Shown: positions 33,901 through 45,298 of the stretch, piece by piece
How positions within the stretch are numbered: position 1 is the stretch's first letter
How the letters are laid out: each line of letters starts with the position of its first letter
Assembly (NCBI RefSeq): GCF_958979055.1
Contig: NC_084889.1
Location: 1,426,001-1,490,000, forward strand
Source of the DNA: Alnus glutinosa
Lineage: Eukaryota > Streptophyta > Magnoliopsida > Fagales > Betulaceae
Direction: 5' to 3'
Length of the DNA stretch: 64,000 bases
Notes under the pieces: model-generated
What the model saw: the letters and a program-made list of their open reading frames with translations, nothing else
Databases searched by the model: none
What the model was told of the DNA's origin: nothing
Position numbers and translations under genes: made by a program

Positions 33901-34658
33901 AGAAAGTTTCCACATCTCAGAGATCAGAAATGGAGACCCAATATGGCTTCTTCACCAATTAGAAACCTTAAAAAAATGGATCTTCTGCAAAAACCAATTC
34001 CTCTAAGAAATCTGATTGCAATAAACCGCACCCAAATTCCATCAAATTGTTGACTTGGAAATTACGAGAAGGATCTGAAGGAGAAAATTCCCAACAAAAT
34101 ATCAAAAAAGAAAAAAGAAAAAAAAAAGCCATGTAATTATATATACCTTCATCATACCCGCTCAGATCTGGCAAATTTACTCCAAAAAAAAAAAACCTTC
34201 CCACAAAGACAAACTGAATTGAATAGAAAAACACGACAAACAACACCAAGACTCATATTTTCTTCTTCAATCAAACGAATCTCAGAACCCCCCAAAGAAA
34301 CCCATGGAACGGGGAAAAAAGCCTAAGACAATTTCTGAAAAGCAAAAGGAGAGAGAGATGGGTATGGATATGCACCTGAAACGATGAAGCTGAGCCAATC
34401 AACGACCTCTCTGCGAGACTTGAGCTTCGAGAGCGACGAAGAAGAGGGAAGGAGCGCTCGGTCCCTAATCGCATAGTGGTACGACATGTGCCTCAGGCTC
34501 TTCTCCTTCCCTATCACCGCCAGATCTGACGCTCCATCCCTCCTCTTCAGAAAGTAATGAACCTCTCTCCTCCCCTTGTCGCTCGACACGAGCACCTCCT
34601 CCCAGCTCACGTACTCCGACGGCGACGTCGTTTCTCCGGCCGCCACCAACCTTTCCAT
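30912..34658 (-). CDS. BAH and Agenet domain chromatin protein
   Basis: Six exons, 34376-34658, 33172-33263, 32950-33072, 31956-32795, 31621-31837 and 30912-31432, give 691 residues. A BAH domain spans roughly residues 150-290 (VYDFVHVLAEEDKRLVAHLE, VVVRWFHKIDEVG). Two Agenet-type modules follow at about 395-456 (TVGSQVEVLSQDSGIRGCWF) and 483-550 (VGAVVDVWRHDGWWEG). BAH and Agenet are histone-reading modules, so the protein is likely nuclear and acts in chromatin. An Arabidopsis protein with this architecture lies next to NPF3.1, as I recall. The C-terminus has a basic KSSRKRRRGGG patch that may be a nuclear signal. An in-frame ATG at 34736 would add 26 residues, so the start is uncertain. 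Intron 1 contains a 62-nt possible exon at 33550-33611 that would introduce a stop. Confidence 0.9.
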
Positions 34659-36768
34659 CCCACTACTCAAACCTCTCGGAGTCTCAAATCTCAATCCCTC
34701 TTTCCAAACTGCAATTCGGAAAACCAATCCGAACACCCTCTCTCTCTCTATCTCTCTCTTTGCGTTTTGAGTTTCTCTCTCTGCCCCCTCTCTCTCTCAA
34801 TTATTATTTAACGAGAGGGGGGGGGGGGGGGAGAGATTTGAATGGAAAATCGCAATTGTGCTAGGGTTTGAAGATGGACGGTTGGATTTGGATCCGCGAG
34901 GATGACACGAAGGACGTAGGAAATTGCGGGGATAACTGTGGGAGGGAAGTTTGTTTTGGCCTTTTTCTTTTTTCGCTTACGAAAATGCCCCTGGTCGAGT
35001 TTCGGATTTATCGGGTTTTTCGCTATCCATCACGTGTTAAGATATTGGGAGGGAGAATGTACAAGTTGAGTGGTGCCGCCCGTAATTGACGGCGTGTAAG
35101 GGCAAGTCTCGCTCGGTCTGATTGCCAGCTGTCGTGATAATGATTTTACTTAGCTTTTAACTCTGACATAAATTTACTATAATTAGTGAATTTATTCAAA
35201 ACATAAATAACGTAGACATGCTTCCAAACCACATACTTCCCTAAAATTCGAATTTAGACTTTATCAAATTAGATATATTTGTTTATGTGTTTTGAAATTT
35301 TTTTTTTAAAAAAAAAATATTCTAATGTAATTTATGTTTTGAAGATTAATTTCTATTTTAAATTATTTATCAATATATTTGTCCTTGGGAACAAAAATAT
35401 TATTGCGATTTGATTGTAAGCTCAAAGTGTGACAAGGTAAATTGTTTTGTATGTTAGTTCAAGGTAACCTACTGTTTTTGTTTTATTGTAGAGATTGTTA
35501 TTTCTTTTTGATCACAAATAATGTTGTTGTTTTTTTTTTCCCTAAAACGCGGGAAACAATTCACCGAAAGATATATGTTATTTGTACAACAATTGCATAA
35601 CAATGTTGATGTGTCTAACATCTCTCTCTTTATAAAAACAAAACACTCACCATTCTCTCTTTAAACAACGTTTTAAATTCTTCTTCACAAAGTAAATCCT
35701 AACCTTTTAAATTATTTGCCACACCCACCCCCCCCGCCCCGCCCCCCCCCCCCCCCCCTCCAATAAGGTATTTTGTACTTGTTTTCCTTCCCATTGCAGA
35801 TTATGTTGATTGGAGTATGGTATCCAACCAACTAATTCTTCAACAATAAACTCTTTCAAGATCAATCTTGACACAATCATTATAAACTCTTTTACAGCTC
35901 AAAGTGTTGTCTGACGAGACTCCATTAATAATATACTTAAGGTTACCTCTTATATTAACCCTTTGTGCGATTCTACTTATGGAGAGGCACTGGCAATCTC
36001 ATTGAAATTTACAGTTTCCACGCTGGAAGGTAACTCTCAAGTAGTAATTATGGCGATTCTTCATCCTTCCATTGTTCAAGACTGGATCCTTCTTGTACCT
36101 CTTGAAAGGTTAGGAAAATTCACAGAAATGTAAACTTCTGCGCCCATCATGTGGCTTATTGGATTGCGCTATTGCGTCTATAGTGAACTCTAGCTGCATT
36201 CACACTCTCTCACTCATTCTCCATCTTTTCTCATTTGTAGTAGCAAAGATCCACCCCTTTTAATTTCGTCAGTTGTCTTTTTTTCCTATTTTCTTCAATG
36301 TATGTTCTTTAAAAAAAAAAAAAACGAAAACAATAAACCCGTTTTACAGTTAAGAGAAGTTAATTATACCTCGAAGCATTGATGGTAATCCCCATTTCTA
36401 GAGAAGGGCTCTAAAAACTTGACGGACCTATTTTATAACTCCCTTCGGAGCGATGAACAAAGAAAATCAAAAATTTTGAATAGCAGAGAGTATAGAATTA
36501 ATCAATTTCAGTCATAAGATGAATTTTGCATGCCCAACTTGAAGAAGACAAGTTAGAGTGCATTCAAGCAAATATAGTTTGTCCAAAGTTTATTTACCTA
36601 CTGCTAATATTGGATATGGTCCTATGGAAGGTCAAGACCCTTTCAAATGAATCAATTTGGATACCCTTTGGATGAAACTAAGTGATGGCTAGAGGGCCCA
36701 TGGACTATACTTTTGAAATTAAAAATTAGGCTCGGCTTTTATTAAAATTAGGATTAGTTCCATGTTTA
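34659..36768. other. BAH/Agenet 5' leader and intergenic region
   Basis: CT-rich 5' leader at 34738-34800, a G run at 34817-34832, and a C-rich run (mostly C) at 35727-35759. No gene recognised to the right of these. Confidence 0.5.
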
Positions 36769-37708
36769 TAGGGGTGGATATCGGGTAAGTCAATGTCGGA
36801 AATAGCATTTTCGATTACTAACCCACCCTTGTCGGTAAATTCGGATAATTACCCAACATCTTTTCGTTAAACTTTAATTTCGAAATTGTCGAATAAATTG
36901 AGAAAATCGGAAAGTCGATAATAGTTGGTCGGATAAATTGGTAATACGAACACATACAGATATGCCCATAAACACAAGCAAGCATCTAGAAAAAACCAAG
37001 TAAAACTCAAAACATGAAAATAAAATTATGTGAAATATGTAATAACAATAACTACAAGGATCTAAATCAGTCAGAAAATAATAACAAAGAGTTTCGTAGA
37101 TCGAAAAACAGAGAAAACCATAAACGACGTAGATCTATCATCTATGCTGATTGTTGTACCTGATTTACAAAGAAGCAACCAGAGGGAGAGAGTTTGGTAG
37201 AGAAGCTGAAAATGGAAGAGAAGCGAATGGGCCATGGCAGGTGAATGAGTTTTATGAACCCCCAAACGCAGTACTTCTGGTCTGTTTGGTTGTTGGGGGA
37301 AAGTTAACCGAGGCAAAGAAATTAAAAAGCATGGAATCTGAAAGACATTTAAACGGACAGCCGAACGGGCGGATGGCTGAATTGGTGGAGGGGTGAACGG
37401 TCTAGGGTCTGAGCTGAGGGTGAGGGTCGAGTGGAGTGAATAAGGTTTCCAAAAATTAGATTATATAGGTGTTCAAAATGGCGTCGTTTTGTTAAAAAAC
37501 TAACTAAGCCTTGGTCATGTCGGGTAAGTCGGTAGCCGACTAGAAAAAAAAAAAAACCATTTTGTCGATTACCAATCGACCCGAAAAGCCGAAAACTCTT
37601 TTAATTTCGAATTTCAATTTTATAATTAATCGATAGGCGGTCGAAGTCGATTCGGTAGCAGTCAGCGTATTTTCGATCGTCGATAATCGAATAATTTGCA
37701 CACTCTTA
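36769..37708. mobile_element. Degraded hAT-like non-autonomous element
   Basis: It begins TAGGGGTGGATATCGGGTAA and ends TTTGCACACTCTTA, imperfect inverted repeats of hAT type. Flanks CATGTTTA (36761-36768) and CTCGTTTA (37709-37716) match at six of eight. The interior near both ends is rich in TCGG/CCGA motifs (GTCGGTAAATTCGG, GAAGTCGATTCGGTAG), as in the element at 51186-51626. No intact transposase was found. Confidence 0.68.
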
Positions 37709-37964
37709 CTCGTTTATACTTTGGCTTTCGGATGAAAAATATTGATTATGTCCATAAAGATACCTAATTTCATTTTCTAAAATTTACTTTGTTAGAGAGA
37801 GGGAAAAAAATGGGGGGGTTATTTGTGAAAGAGTAATAATAGAAACCACACTTTTATCTAATTAATATCTTACCTTGTTAATGTACCAGTGTCAATCAGT
37901 CATAAGGTTATACCTTTTTTTAAAAAAAATAATAATAATAATAATAAATCTAAATAATAATTTT

Positions 37965-38607
37965 TGTTGGGGAATTACCATTCCCCAAACCCGAGTGGAC
38001 CCACAAACGATGTGTACCCGACTAGGTCATTCAGCTGGAAACGGATCGGTCGGACACCCACCAAGGACCATAGGGACTCGCAGTACAAAGTGTACTTATT
38101 CAAATATATTGCACACGATCGGTGGTCGAAATTTACAATATCTCTCAAAGCATATACTTAATAGGGTCAAATTAGGTCAATATTTGATTAGGTGTCATTA
38201 AACTCCGAAAAATCCGGGATCTCTGCACGTCTTACCTAACCCCTCCGCATCACCGAATATCTGAGCACCATATCAGATTACTATTCAATATGTACATGTT
38301 CACTGTTCATCCCATACCGAGATGGTCGGGATCTCCGAAAATTTAGAACATCCATGCTTCCCAACTACTCAAAGGAGCATATAGATAGCTCATCACTAGG
38401 TATTTGAACGATCTGATTTCCCAACTTTTGCTCTCATCTACTTCTCGCTTGACTTAAGCATCGGAGGAAGGATCGCCGGCCAACCCCCCTCGTATCCTTA
38501 TTGTTTTGCAAGTTACCCAAGAGTCCAACCCACCTAGAGAACGAGCCAAGCCATCGCAGAAGCCAATTAGAAGCTGACACGTCACCATACCGGAAACTGG
38601 CCCAACA
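37965..38607. mobile_element. Probable solo LTR
   Basis: The ends are TGTTGGGG and CCCAACA, the TG...CA inverted repeats of an LTR. Flanks ATTTT (37960-37964) and ATTGT (38608-38612) match at four of five. Internal sequences CCCGACTAGGTCA and TGACTTAAGCATCGG are shared with the block at 39028-39674. No internal retrotransposon genes lie between, so it is a solo LTR. Confidence 0.6.
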
Positions 38608-38632
38608 ATTGTCATTGTTATATTAGCAAAAT

Positions 38633-39027
38633 TAGATAAGATTAATGTTACTCTTCACACTTATTTCATCTTACACCGATTGACTTGGCATATTTTAAGT
38701 AGTATTTATTTATTTAATTATTTTTTAAAATGACTAAACATGTGAAGTTAATTAAAAGACATCACATGAGTGTAATAAATTATTATGGAAAATAATATTA
38801 CTCATTAGATAATAACAAAATAGCTAGAAGGCAGTTAGAGTAATGTTACTCTTAACACTTATTTTACATCGATTGATTAATAATTTTTTAAGTAACTTTA
38901 GTTTTGTGTCCTTTTTTTTTGTGTGTGTCTTTTTTCTTTTTTTGTAGTGATTGATATGAAAAATTACTTAAAATACATCACGTTAATATAAAATAAATGT
39001 AATAAACAAGAGAAAAATAACATTACT
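38633..39027. repeat. Two foldback elements between LTR-like blocks
   Basis: Two related palindromic segments, about 38636-38815 and 38847-39027. Each starts near TTAATGTTACTCTTCACAC or GAGTAATGTTACTCTTAACA and ends in the inverted form (AATAATATTACTC, AATAACATTACT). Each can form one hairpin, as expected of foldback MITEs. Confidence 0.58.
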
Positions 39028-39674
39028 TGTTAGGGAGAATATTGGTCTCCTCGGCTAATAGGCCCAACCCGATCACTCAGGCCCATTGGGTCCACCCGAC
39101 TAGGTCAAACTATTGAAGAAATATATTTGTCACACCAAGTATTAAAGCCTATCAGAATTCATTTGGGCCCAACTTGGTTCATTCGACCCGACCACCTAAC
39201 TCGGGTAGTCGGGTATGGTGATCCAGGAAATCTGTGTATGCGAATATCTCGAGATTATCCGAGATGTCAGGTACACGACACACGATGCATACCTAGATCG
39301 TGCGTCCTAAAATTGCTTCGGCAACGCGTCAATCAGGAAGGGATCATGTGCCCGAAATAGGCGGACGTGGAACCCGAGATATCCATAAGCCCGAGGCCAC
39401 GTCTTCCTCAACTACCGATCCCTGCGCAAACCGGGAACTAACCTAACTGCTCCTCAATCTCTATAAATACCAGAGTCTCTTCAGATATACAGGTACACAT
39501 TGTCTTATAAAGATTACTCTAAGCATTTACTCTCAAACTATATGCTGACTTAAGCATCGAAAAGGGATTGTCGGCATCCCCCGACGCAGTTTTTATTTGT
39601 AGATTTGTGAATAAGAAGGAGTACATTGACGAATCACTGATAGACACGTTACCTACCGAAAAACTGTATCAACA
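39028..39674. mobile_element. LTR-like block related to the LTR at 37965
   Basis: It begins TGTTAGGGAG and ends near ATCAACA. It contains CCCGACTAGGTCA and TGACTTAAGCATCG, as in the block at 37965-38607, and a TATAAATA promoter-like box at about 39462. No clear target duplication, and no flanking retrotransposon genes. Exact borders are uncertain. Confidence 0.5.
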
Positions 39675-40489
39675 ACATTAGATAAATAATAAAATAAAAA
39701 CATAATTGTTTGCATTACTCTATATGAAAAATGACATAGCTCCAATTGCTGGCTAGGGGTAGGCAGAGTTCACACTTGAAGTTCATAGGTCACACAAACG
39801 AATCGGAATCCTCTTAAATTATCTGCCTGAATTTGAGAGGATTTAGATAGATGATTGTGAGAGACCACTTATGAAATTTACCATCCGAATAAACGGTTTG
39901 ACAGTCTAATTTTTATTTTTATTTGGTTAAACAAGTTTCATAAAAATCTCTTACAATTACTCGCTCGAATTCTTTTAAAATTAAACAAATAATTTGAAAA
40001 TATCATGCTAATTTAACGCCATCACAATGAGTCAATGACTACTCTCTCTTATTGAGAGTCTGAGAAGACGTAAAAGAATTTCCCCCTTGCTAACGACCGT
40101 TACTAGTTGCAAGTGGCAATGTTACTGCAAGGCTGCGACAGCTTTATAATTGTCGATATTGCGACAGGTCCCTCTCCTTCATTTTAAAAGGCAGTCGGGG
40201 GCTATTGGTAATTTGGTGGGGAGACCAAAAAAACAAAAAAGACTTTATGTACAAAAGATATTTTAGTGGGAAAATATGCCGGGCCCTCTGCTGTGAGCTT
40301 TATGCATTTCACGATATCAATTCGAAAGGGCCATATGAGTTAATTTCTTTAAAGAACTTTATTCATTCAAATTTTTGTTTCATTTCTTTTGTTTCTCTTT
40401 CCTAGAAAAAAAAATATTAACAAATAATCAAACTCCATACCAACGCCATTGTGCTCACCACTCCTGGGAGTGGGAGCGCTATAAAAGAT

Positions 40490-40958
40490 CATATAAAAGT
40501 CAATTGAAATGCAGCCATCGGTCCAACTAAGAGCTCTATTGGGCTTAGAATGGTTGCAAGAAATAGCAGGGGGGATTTTATGGGGGCCTGTTGCATGGTA
40601 ATTTTTCAGAGAACAAAAGCACGTATGGCTGAAGCCATGACTGCACTCTGGGCTGTCAAGTTTTGCAAACAGGTTGGTTTCTTTGAGGTGATATTAGAAG
40701 GAAATGCAGCACAGGTAATGAACGACATAATATCCCCTCTTCCTCATTTAGCTAAATCTGGTCATCTCACAGAAAGCATAATTTAAGAGCTTCAAGGTTT
40801 TAGATCTGCCACTTTTGTTCACGTTAAAAGGGAGTGCAATAATGTAGCTCATACTTTGGCTAGATTGGCAGTGGATCAAAATTTCTTGGATGTTTGGTTA
40901 GAAGAACCTCTGAACTGTATTGTAGATCTTATTGTTAGGGAACGTTTGTGTCTCTAAA
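40490..40958 (+). pseudogene. RNase H (RVT_3-like) remnant of a retroelement
   Basis: The reading frame contains NAAIGPTKSSIGLRMVARNS, then AEAMTALWAVKFCKQVGF with EGNAAQVMNDI and HVKRECNNVAHTLARLAV. These match the RNase H domain attached to plant non-LTR elements (KVNWDAA..., AEAxAxxxAL, HVxRxxNxxAHxLA). One stop replaces the usual Trp (VN-stop-NAA) and a second lies before ELQGF, so it is not functional. Confidence 0.75.
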
Positions 40959-41004
40959 TTTCCTTTATGGGGATCATATTATGTTATCAGTTAATAAGAA
41001 ACAG

Positions 41005-41109
41005 GTCCCCAACGGATAGCTCAATCGGCTGGAAACCACGCTTTAAGAAGTGGAGGTCACTAGTTCGAAACTCCCCTTCCTCCTCTTGTGTGGACATATA
41101 AAAAAAAAA
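41005..41109 (+). mobile_element. tRNA-derived SINE with a 16-base target duplication
   Basis: The head has box A-like TAGCTCAATCGG and box B-like GGTCACTAGTTCGAAACTCC, followed by CTCTTGTGTGGACATA and an A tail. It is flanked by AGTTAATAAGAAACAG (40989-41004) and AGTTAATAAGAAGCAG (41110-41125), one mismatch in 16. The insertion is just after the RNase H remnant. Its head is too altered and incomplete to be a real tRNA gene. Confidence 0.85.
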
Positions 41110-41129
41110 AGTTAATAAGAAGCAGATTT

Positions 41130-42430
41130 TCTCGTTAAAAAAAAAAAAAATAATGTCATACATCATTTTATAAATGCTAAATGGCGTGAACTACTAAGCT
41201 CAATTTACAGGAAATTTATGTCATGTCATGTATATATATTTATCAATTGCGTGACCAACCAACAACCATGCTATAGTTAATTTATTTTTTATTATTTATC
41301 TTTTGTTTTCTCTTATAAAAATAAAAATATTAACAAATTACACAAACATAAAAAATACTCTAAAAACACAAAAATAATTTTAACTTTTATGCCGTATCAT
41401 AATAATATTTCAAACAAAAATAAGAAATTCTGTTCAAAACACATTCACAAACCAAGAATTTTATCTATTTCACTTGCAAATGAGATGAATTATTTTATAA
41501 TCAATATTTTATTTTATTGTATAGATAAAATGTCACATTATTTAAGATTTAAAATAGTGTGAGTATGGACAACATTTATAGCACTAAATCTATAGTCTAA
41601 TATCCACTAAAAAATAGAAGATCCTATTCCCGCTAATAAAGCGTCAAAACACCAACTTTTTCAATTACAAATATCAGTGGCTCATTATTTAATTGTGATT
41701 ATAATATAATAAAAATGAGAAGAGACATGAATAAAGGCAAAATAGGTGACGTGACCCATAGGAATGGCTCCAAAAGACAGCTAAGGCCGGCCCTAAAACT
41801 GGGCAGGCTGGGCAGCACTAGGAGGGCGGGAGAGTCATACGGGATCTTTTTTTATTCTTCACGAATCTGACCGGTTGCCTCTCTCAAATGAAACTGCTTT
41901 TGTCACCGTCCTTTCCCGGTAACCGATATGGACCCGGCTGAGTTGGCCGCATCCGTTTGCCAGATATTTACGTGACCTCAACTCTACCTGTCAGTTTCTG
42001 ATTGCGATAAAGGACAACTGGACAAGGAGAGAGCGTTACGTGCTTACCATAACCCACAAATTAATGCTCCAAATTCAAACTTTCCTAGTGCATCATTTCA
42101 GGCTATTTTCAGCTTATTCTTCCTTATTTGGAGGTGGGCTCAACTCGAATTTAAAATTTAGATCTTAAATTTTAAAAATTCATCTAACTATAAATGATTT
42201 GAAAGTTTAAAGTTTGTATGGATGGTAGATTTCATGTAAAAAATAATGTTTTTTTTTTTTTAAAAAAAAAATTCTAAAAAAAAACTTTACTTATTAACAG
42301 AAATTTTCTACAAACCGATTTGCAATAAATTTCATACAACCCACGTGTAAAATTGACATGTGTCCCTTGACATGGGAGACACATCTACATGCACTATCGA
42401 ACCGTTCATAAGTTAAATTTTTATTGGTCT
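41130..42430. other. Intergenic AT-rich stretch
   Basis: No gene recognised. AT-rich, with a short GC-richer block at about 41780-42000. Confidence 0.4.
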
Positions 42431-42435
42431 TCACC

Positions 42436-42872
42436 GAGTAATGCTAGAAGTCCATTTTGTCTTTTCAAAAATTAAATAATTTTTAAAATCATCATCGAAC
42501 GTATGATGATACCATTACGAGTAATGCTGAAAGTTCATCTTATGTCCTTAAAAAAATGAGGTTGCTTTTAAAATCATCATTGAGCTTGTGATTGATCACT
42601 ATGAGTAATTCTAGATGTCATACACATGTCCCTCTTGTATCCCTCTAAAAATGAGATGGCTTTTAATTTCACTATTGTTCTTGTGATTGATCAAAATGAA
42701 TTTTGATCAAATGATGATTTTAAAAGCCACATCATTTTTAGAGGGACATGGGTATGACATTTAAAATTACTCGATCACTATTGAATTTTGATCAAATAAT
42801 AATTTTAAAAGTCACTTCATTTTTTTAAGGACACAAGAGTGACACATGAGAGACTTATAGAATTACTGTCAT
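42436..42872. mobile_element. Outer foldback element containing a second one
   Basis: The right half carries AATTTTGATCAAATAATAATTTTAAAAG, TTTTTTTAAGGACACAAG and AATTACTG. The left half carries the inverse forms (AGTAATGCTGAAAGTTCATC, TCCTTAAAAAAATGAGG). The two halves are split by the inner element at 42603-42772. Confidence 0.6.
42603..42772. mobile_element. Inner foldback MITE with a 9-bp target duplication
   Basis: The ends are GAGTAATTCTAGATGTCATA and, in complement, GAGTAATTTTAAATGTCATA. It is flanked by exact GATCACTAT at 42594-42602 and 42773-42781. A 9-bp duplication is typical of Mutator-like elements. The whole 170 bp can fold on itself. Confidence 0.75.
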
Positions 42873-44104
42873 TCTTAATGGCCTTCGACCAGGCTAACTT
42901 GTTAATTCATGAATCAAGTTATTCGGATATGATTTATTTTATGGTCTAAATTAGAGTATATTAGATTTCACATATCTAATGATATATATTGCAACATGAT
43001 AAAATATGTTACTACGTCATTTAAAAATTTTAAATGACGTGATATTATGTACATCTTTAAATACAACAAAAAAATAAAATTTAAACTAATGAAATTGAAA
43101 TCCGCACAACTACTTATTTGGCTCAAGGAACCTGCAAACACTGAGAAGAAAGACTTTGAGGCATGCCGGAATGAGCAGGCGGGAAATACCTTCGATGCCT
43201 AAGCCACTAAGAGATTCGAAGAAAACTCTTTTTCCTTTAAAAGAAGAAGAGGTATTCTGGTATGGTGTGTGCTTTAAATGAATAAGTGAGGTGTTTACCT
43301 TTCCTTTTGCATTCGTACAGTTTTACCACGTGTCACCTTTTGGTTGAGTGGTGTGTAACGAATTCATGTGGATAGTTCACCGACTTTAGCAAGGAATATT
43401 TCGATTGAAACGAAGAGGAATCGATTAGTTATAAAACAATAAGGAAAATTGTCATTTTAATTTTTTAAATAATTTTACCAATTATTTTATGACTAACTGA
43501 CTCCTTTACATTTCATTTCAAACGGAGAAGATCGGTTTCCTATCTTGATAACCCCCCTATGTTGTAGGCCAGGCGTTACTTAATGCCAAACTGCTATTCT
43601 CATTAGTCATTCCTTCCCGTTGTCATGGGCCTTTCTTGATCCGACCCAACGAATAAAACCCAAATACAACATTGTGGTTGAGCTACTTTTTATTGGGTTG
43701 AGCCCGAATCCTTGTAGAAAATATTATTTTCCTTTTAATCCATAGAGATCAATCAATAGGTAGCCTCCAGCAAGAAGTGGCTTGTGGGCTCTTGGAATGA
43801 GATAACGTGTACCATCATTTTTTCATGTATCAGTATCGCCTCTGAAAGCCCATCATTTTTGGGCTTTCGTAAACCTAACAACCGTATCTTTGGTGTAATC
43901 CAATCGTTGACTTGATAGAGTACTCGTCCATTAAAAATTTATTAAATAATTAATATAGTATTAAAAAAATTATATCACGTGTAATTTACACCCAATCCAA
44001 TATATGTATATGCATGTTTATTCATAATTCATATATACATACATATACGTATATGTAAAGACCCAAGCCCAGTCCGAGGGCCCAAAATGAGGAGCTCCTG
44101 GACA
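42873..44104. other. Intergenic stretch without a recognised gene
   Basis: No gene recognised on either strand. AT-rich, with no clear element borders. Confidence 0.4.
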
Positions 44105-44121
44105 ACAATTGGTAAAGATTT

Positions 44122-45024
44122 ATTTTTTATTTATTTTTTGAGCGAATAACATATGCTATCATTGGTACTGGAAAGACTGAAGGCATACAACTTGAAAAAT
44201 GAGAGACATACCCTCACACTCTAAGTCAAGAAGGATCTGGCTTAAAAATAGCTGTTTAGGCAAAAACACAAATCTCATTAAAATTACATTAAAGCCCTCT
44301 TACAATAAAAATTTTAATAAAATTTGAGCCATACATAGGTAGATTGTACATAGCAACAAAGGAATACACAAACACATTTAACAAAAAGTTCAGACCAAGC
44401 TGGCGGCAAAGGACCCTGTCTTCGCCAAAAAATTGGCGTGTGTAGGACACGCGCCATCCCAGGAGTCAATAAGTCACCCTACAATAGATCGGTCACCACA
44501 GCCCCCGTTGCTGCCCCTGCACGACAAGAAATGATTGAGTGTGGCCATCACTCGCGGTCCAAATAGAAAAGAACCCAGACGTGTGATGGTCACGGTTGAC
44601 CCGCACGATTGATACAAGTGACGACAAGACCGGAAGATGACAATGAACAAGATTAAAGAGAGTGTGTCTCACCAAAGCCGACGAAAGAGCGTAGATCTGG
44701 CATCAGAAAAAGGAGAAAGATGAAAATTTGGCCAGCCCTTCGCCGGCGACACGAACCAAAGCAGCGTCACCCCACCAAACGTCTCGAAGAGAAAATTCTT
44801 GTCAGAAACGATAAGAAAAAAAAACCAAAAAACAAAACACAAATCACCAAAGCTCATAGAGGACTAAGGGAAGAGCAGTCACTACCGGATTTATCGGAAA
44901 AAACAAAAGCTCCACAACCCTAATGATTAGGAGAAAGCCTAACTATTACCGGTACATATCATGGAGGGACCCAAAAAAAAAAAGAAAAAAGAAAAAAGAA
45001 AAAAGAAAAAAAGAACCACTCCAT
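44122..45024 (-). mobile_element. Retroposon with a 17-base target duplication upstream of E2
   Basis: A 903-bp insert flanked by perfect ACAATTGGTAAAGATTT at 44105-44121 and 45025-45041. The T-rich left edge (44122-44141) is an A-rich tail on the minus strand, so the copy is in minus orientation. Its 3' part resembles a LINE 3' UTR (GAGGGCTTTAATGTAATTTT on the minus strand). No ORF2 is present; it may be an internally deleted LINE or a LINE-mobilised composite. It ends about 275 bp before the E2 start codon. Confidence 0.75.
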
Positions 45025-45269
45025 ACAATTGGTAAAGATTTGGCGTGGGAATTCTTGCAACGAACTTGACGGTCCTCAAAGCGAAAATCAGGAAAATGCA
45101 GTGGGCGATGTTACCATAGTGAGTGGGGGAGTAGCTCCAAGCTCCCTCCTAAATCCCAACCAACTCCCCACCTCGTCTTCTCCGCCCCTGCGTCTCCCTC
45201 TTATTTCCTTTCCCTCCCACTCTCGCAACACTCTCGCGCACAAACAGACGCAGACACAAAAAAGACACA

Positions 45270-45292
45270 CTCTCTCTCTCTCTCTCTCTCTC
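45270..45292. repeat. (TC)n tract in the E2 5' leader
   Basis: TC dinucleotides directly before the E2 start codon at 45299, a common feature of plant leaders. Confidence 0.9.
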
Positions 45293-45298
45293 CCAGCA

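Noticed and set aside
37151-37396. Short plus-strand reading frame in the 36.8-37.7 kb element
   Set aside because: Lies in a degraded hAT-like element with no transposase motif; not enough to call a gene.
41014-41085. tRNA gene
   Set aside because: Box A and B are present but it lies in a SINE flanked by a target duplication with an A tail, and I could not form an acceptor stem.
45029-45298. In-frame extension upstream of the E2 start codon
   Set aside because: It begins within the retroposon's target duplication and crosses a CT leader. The start at 45299 gives a normal transit peptide and a length near the known plastid E2.
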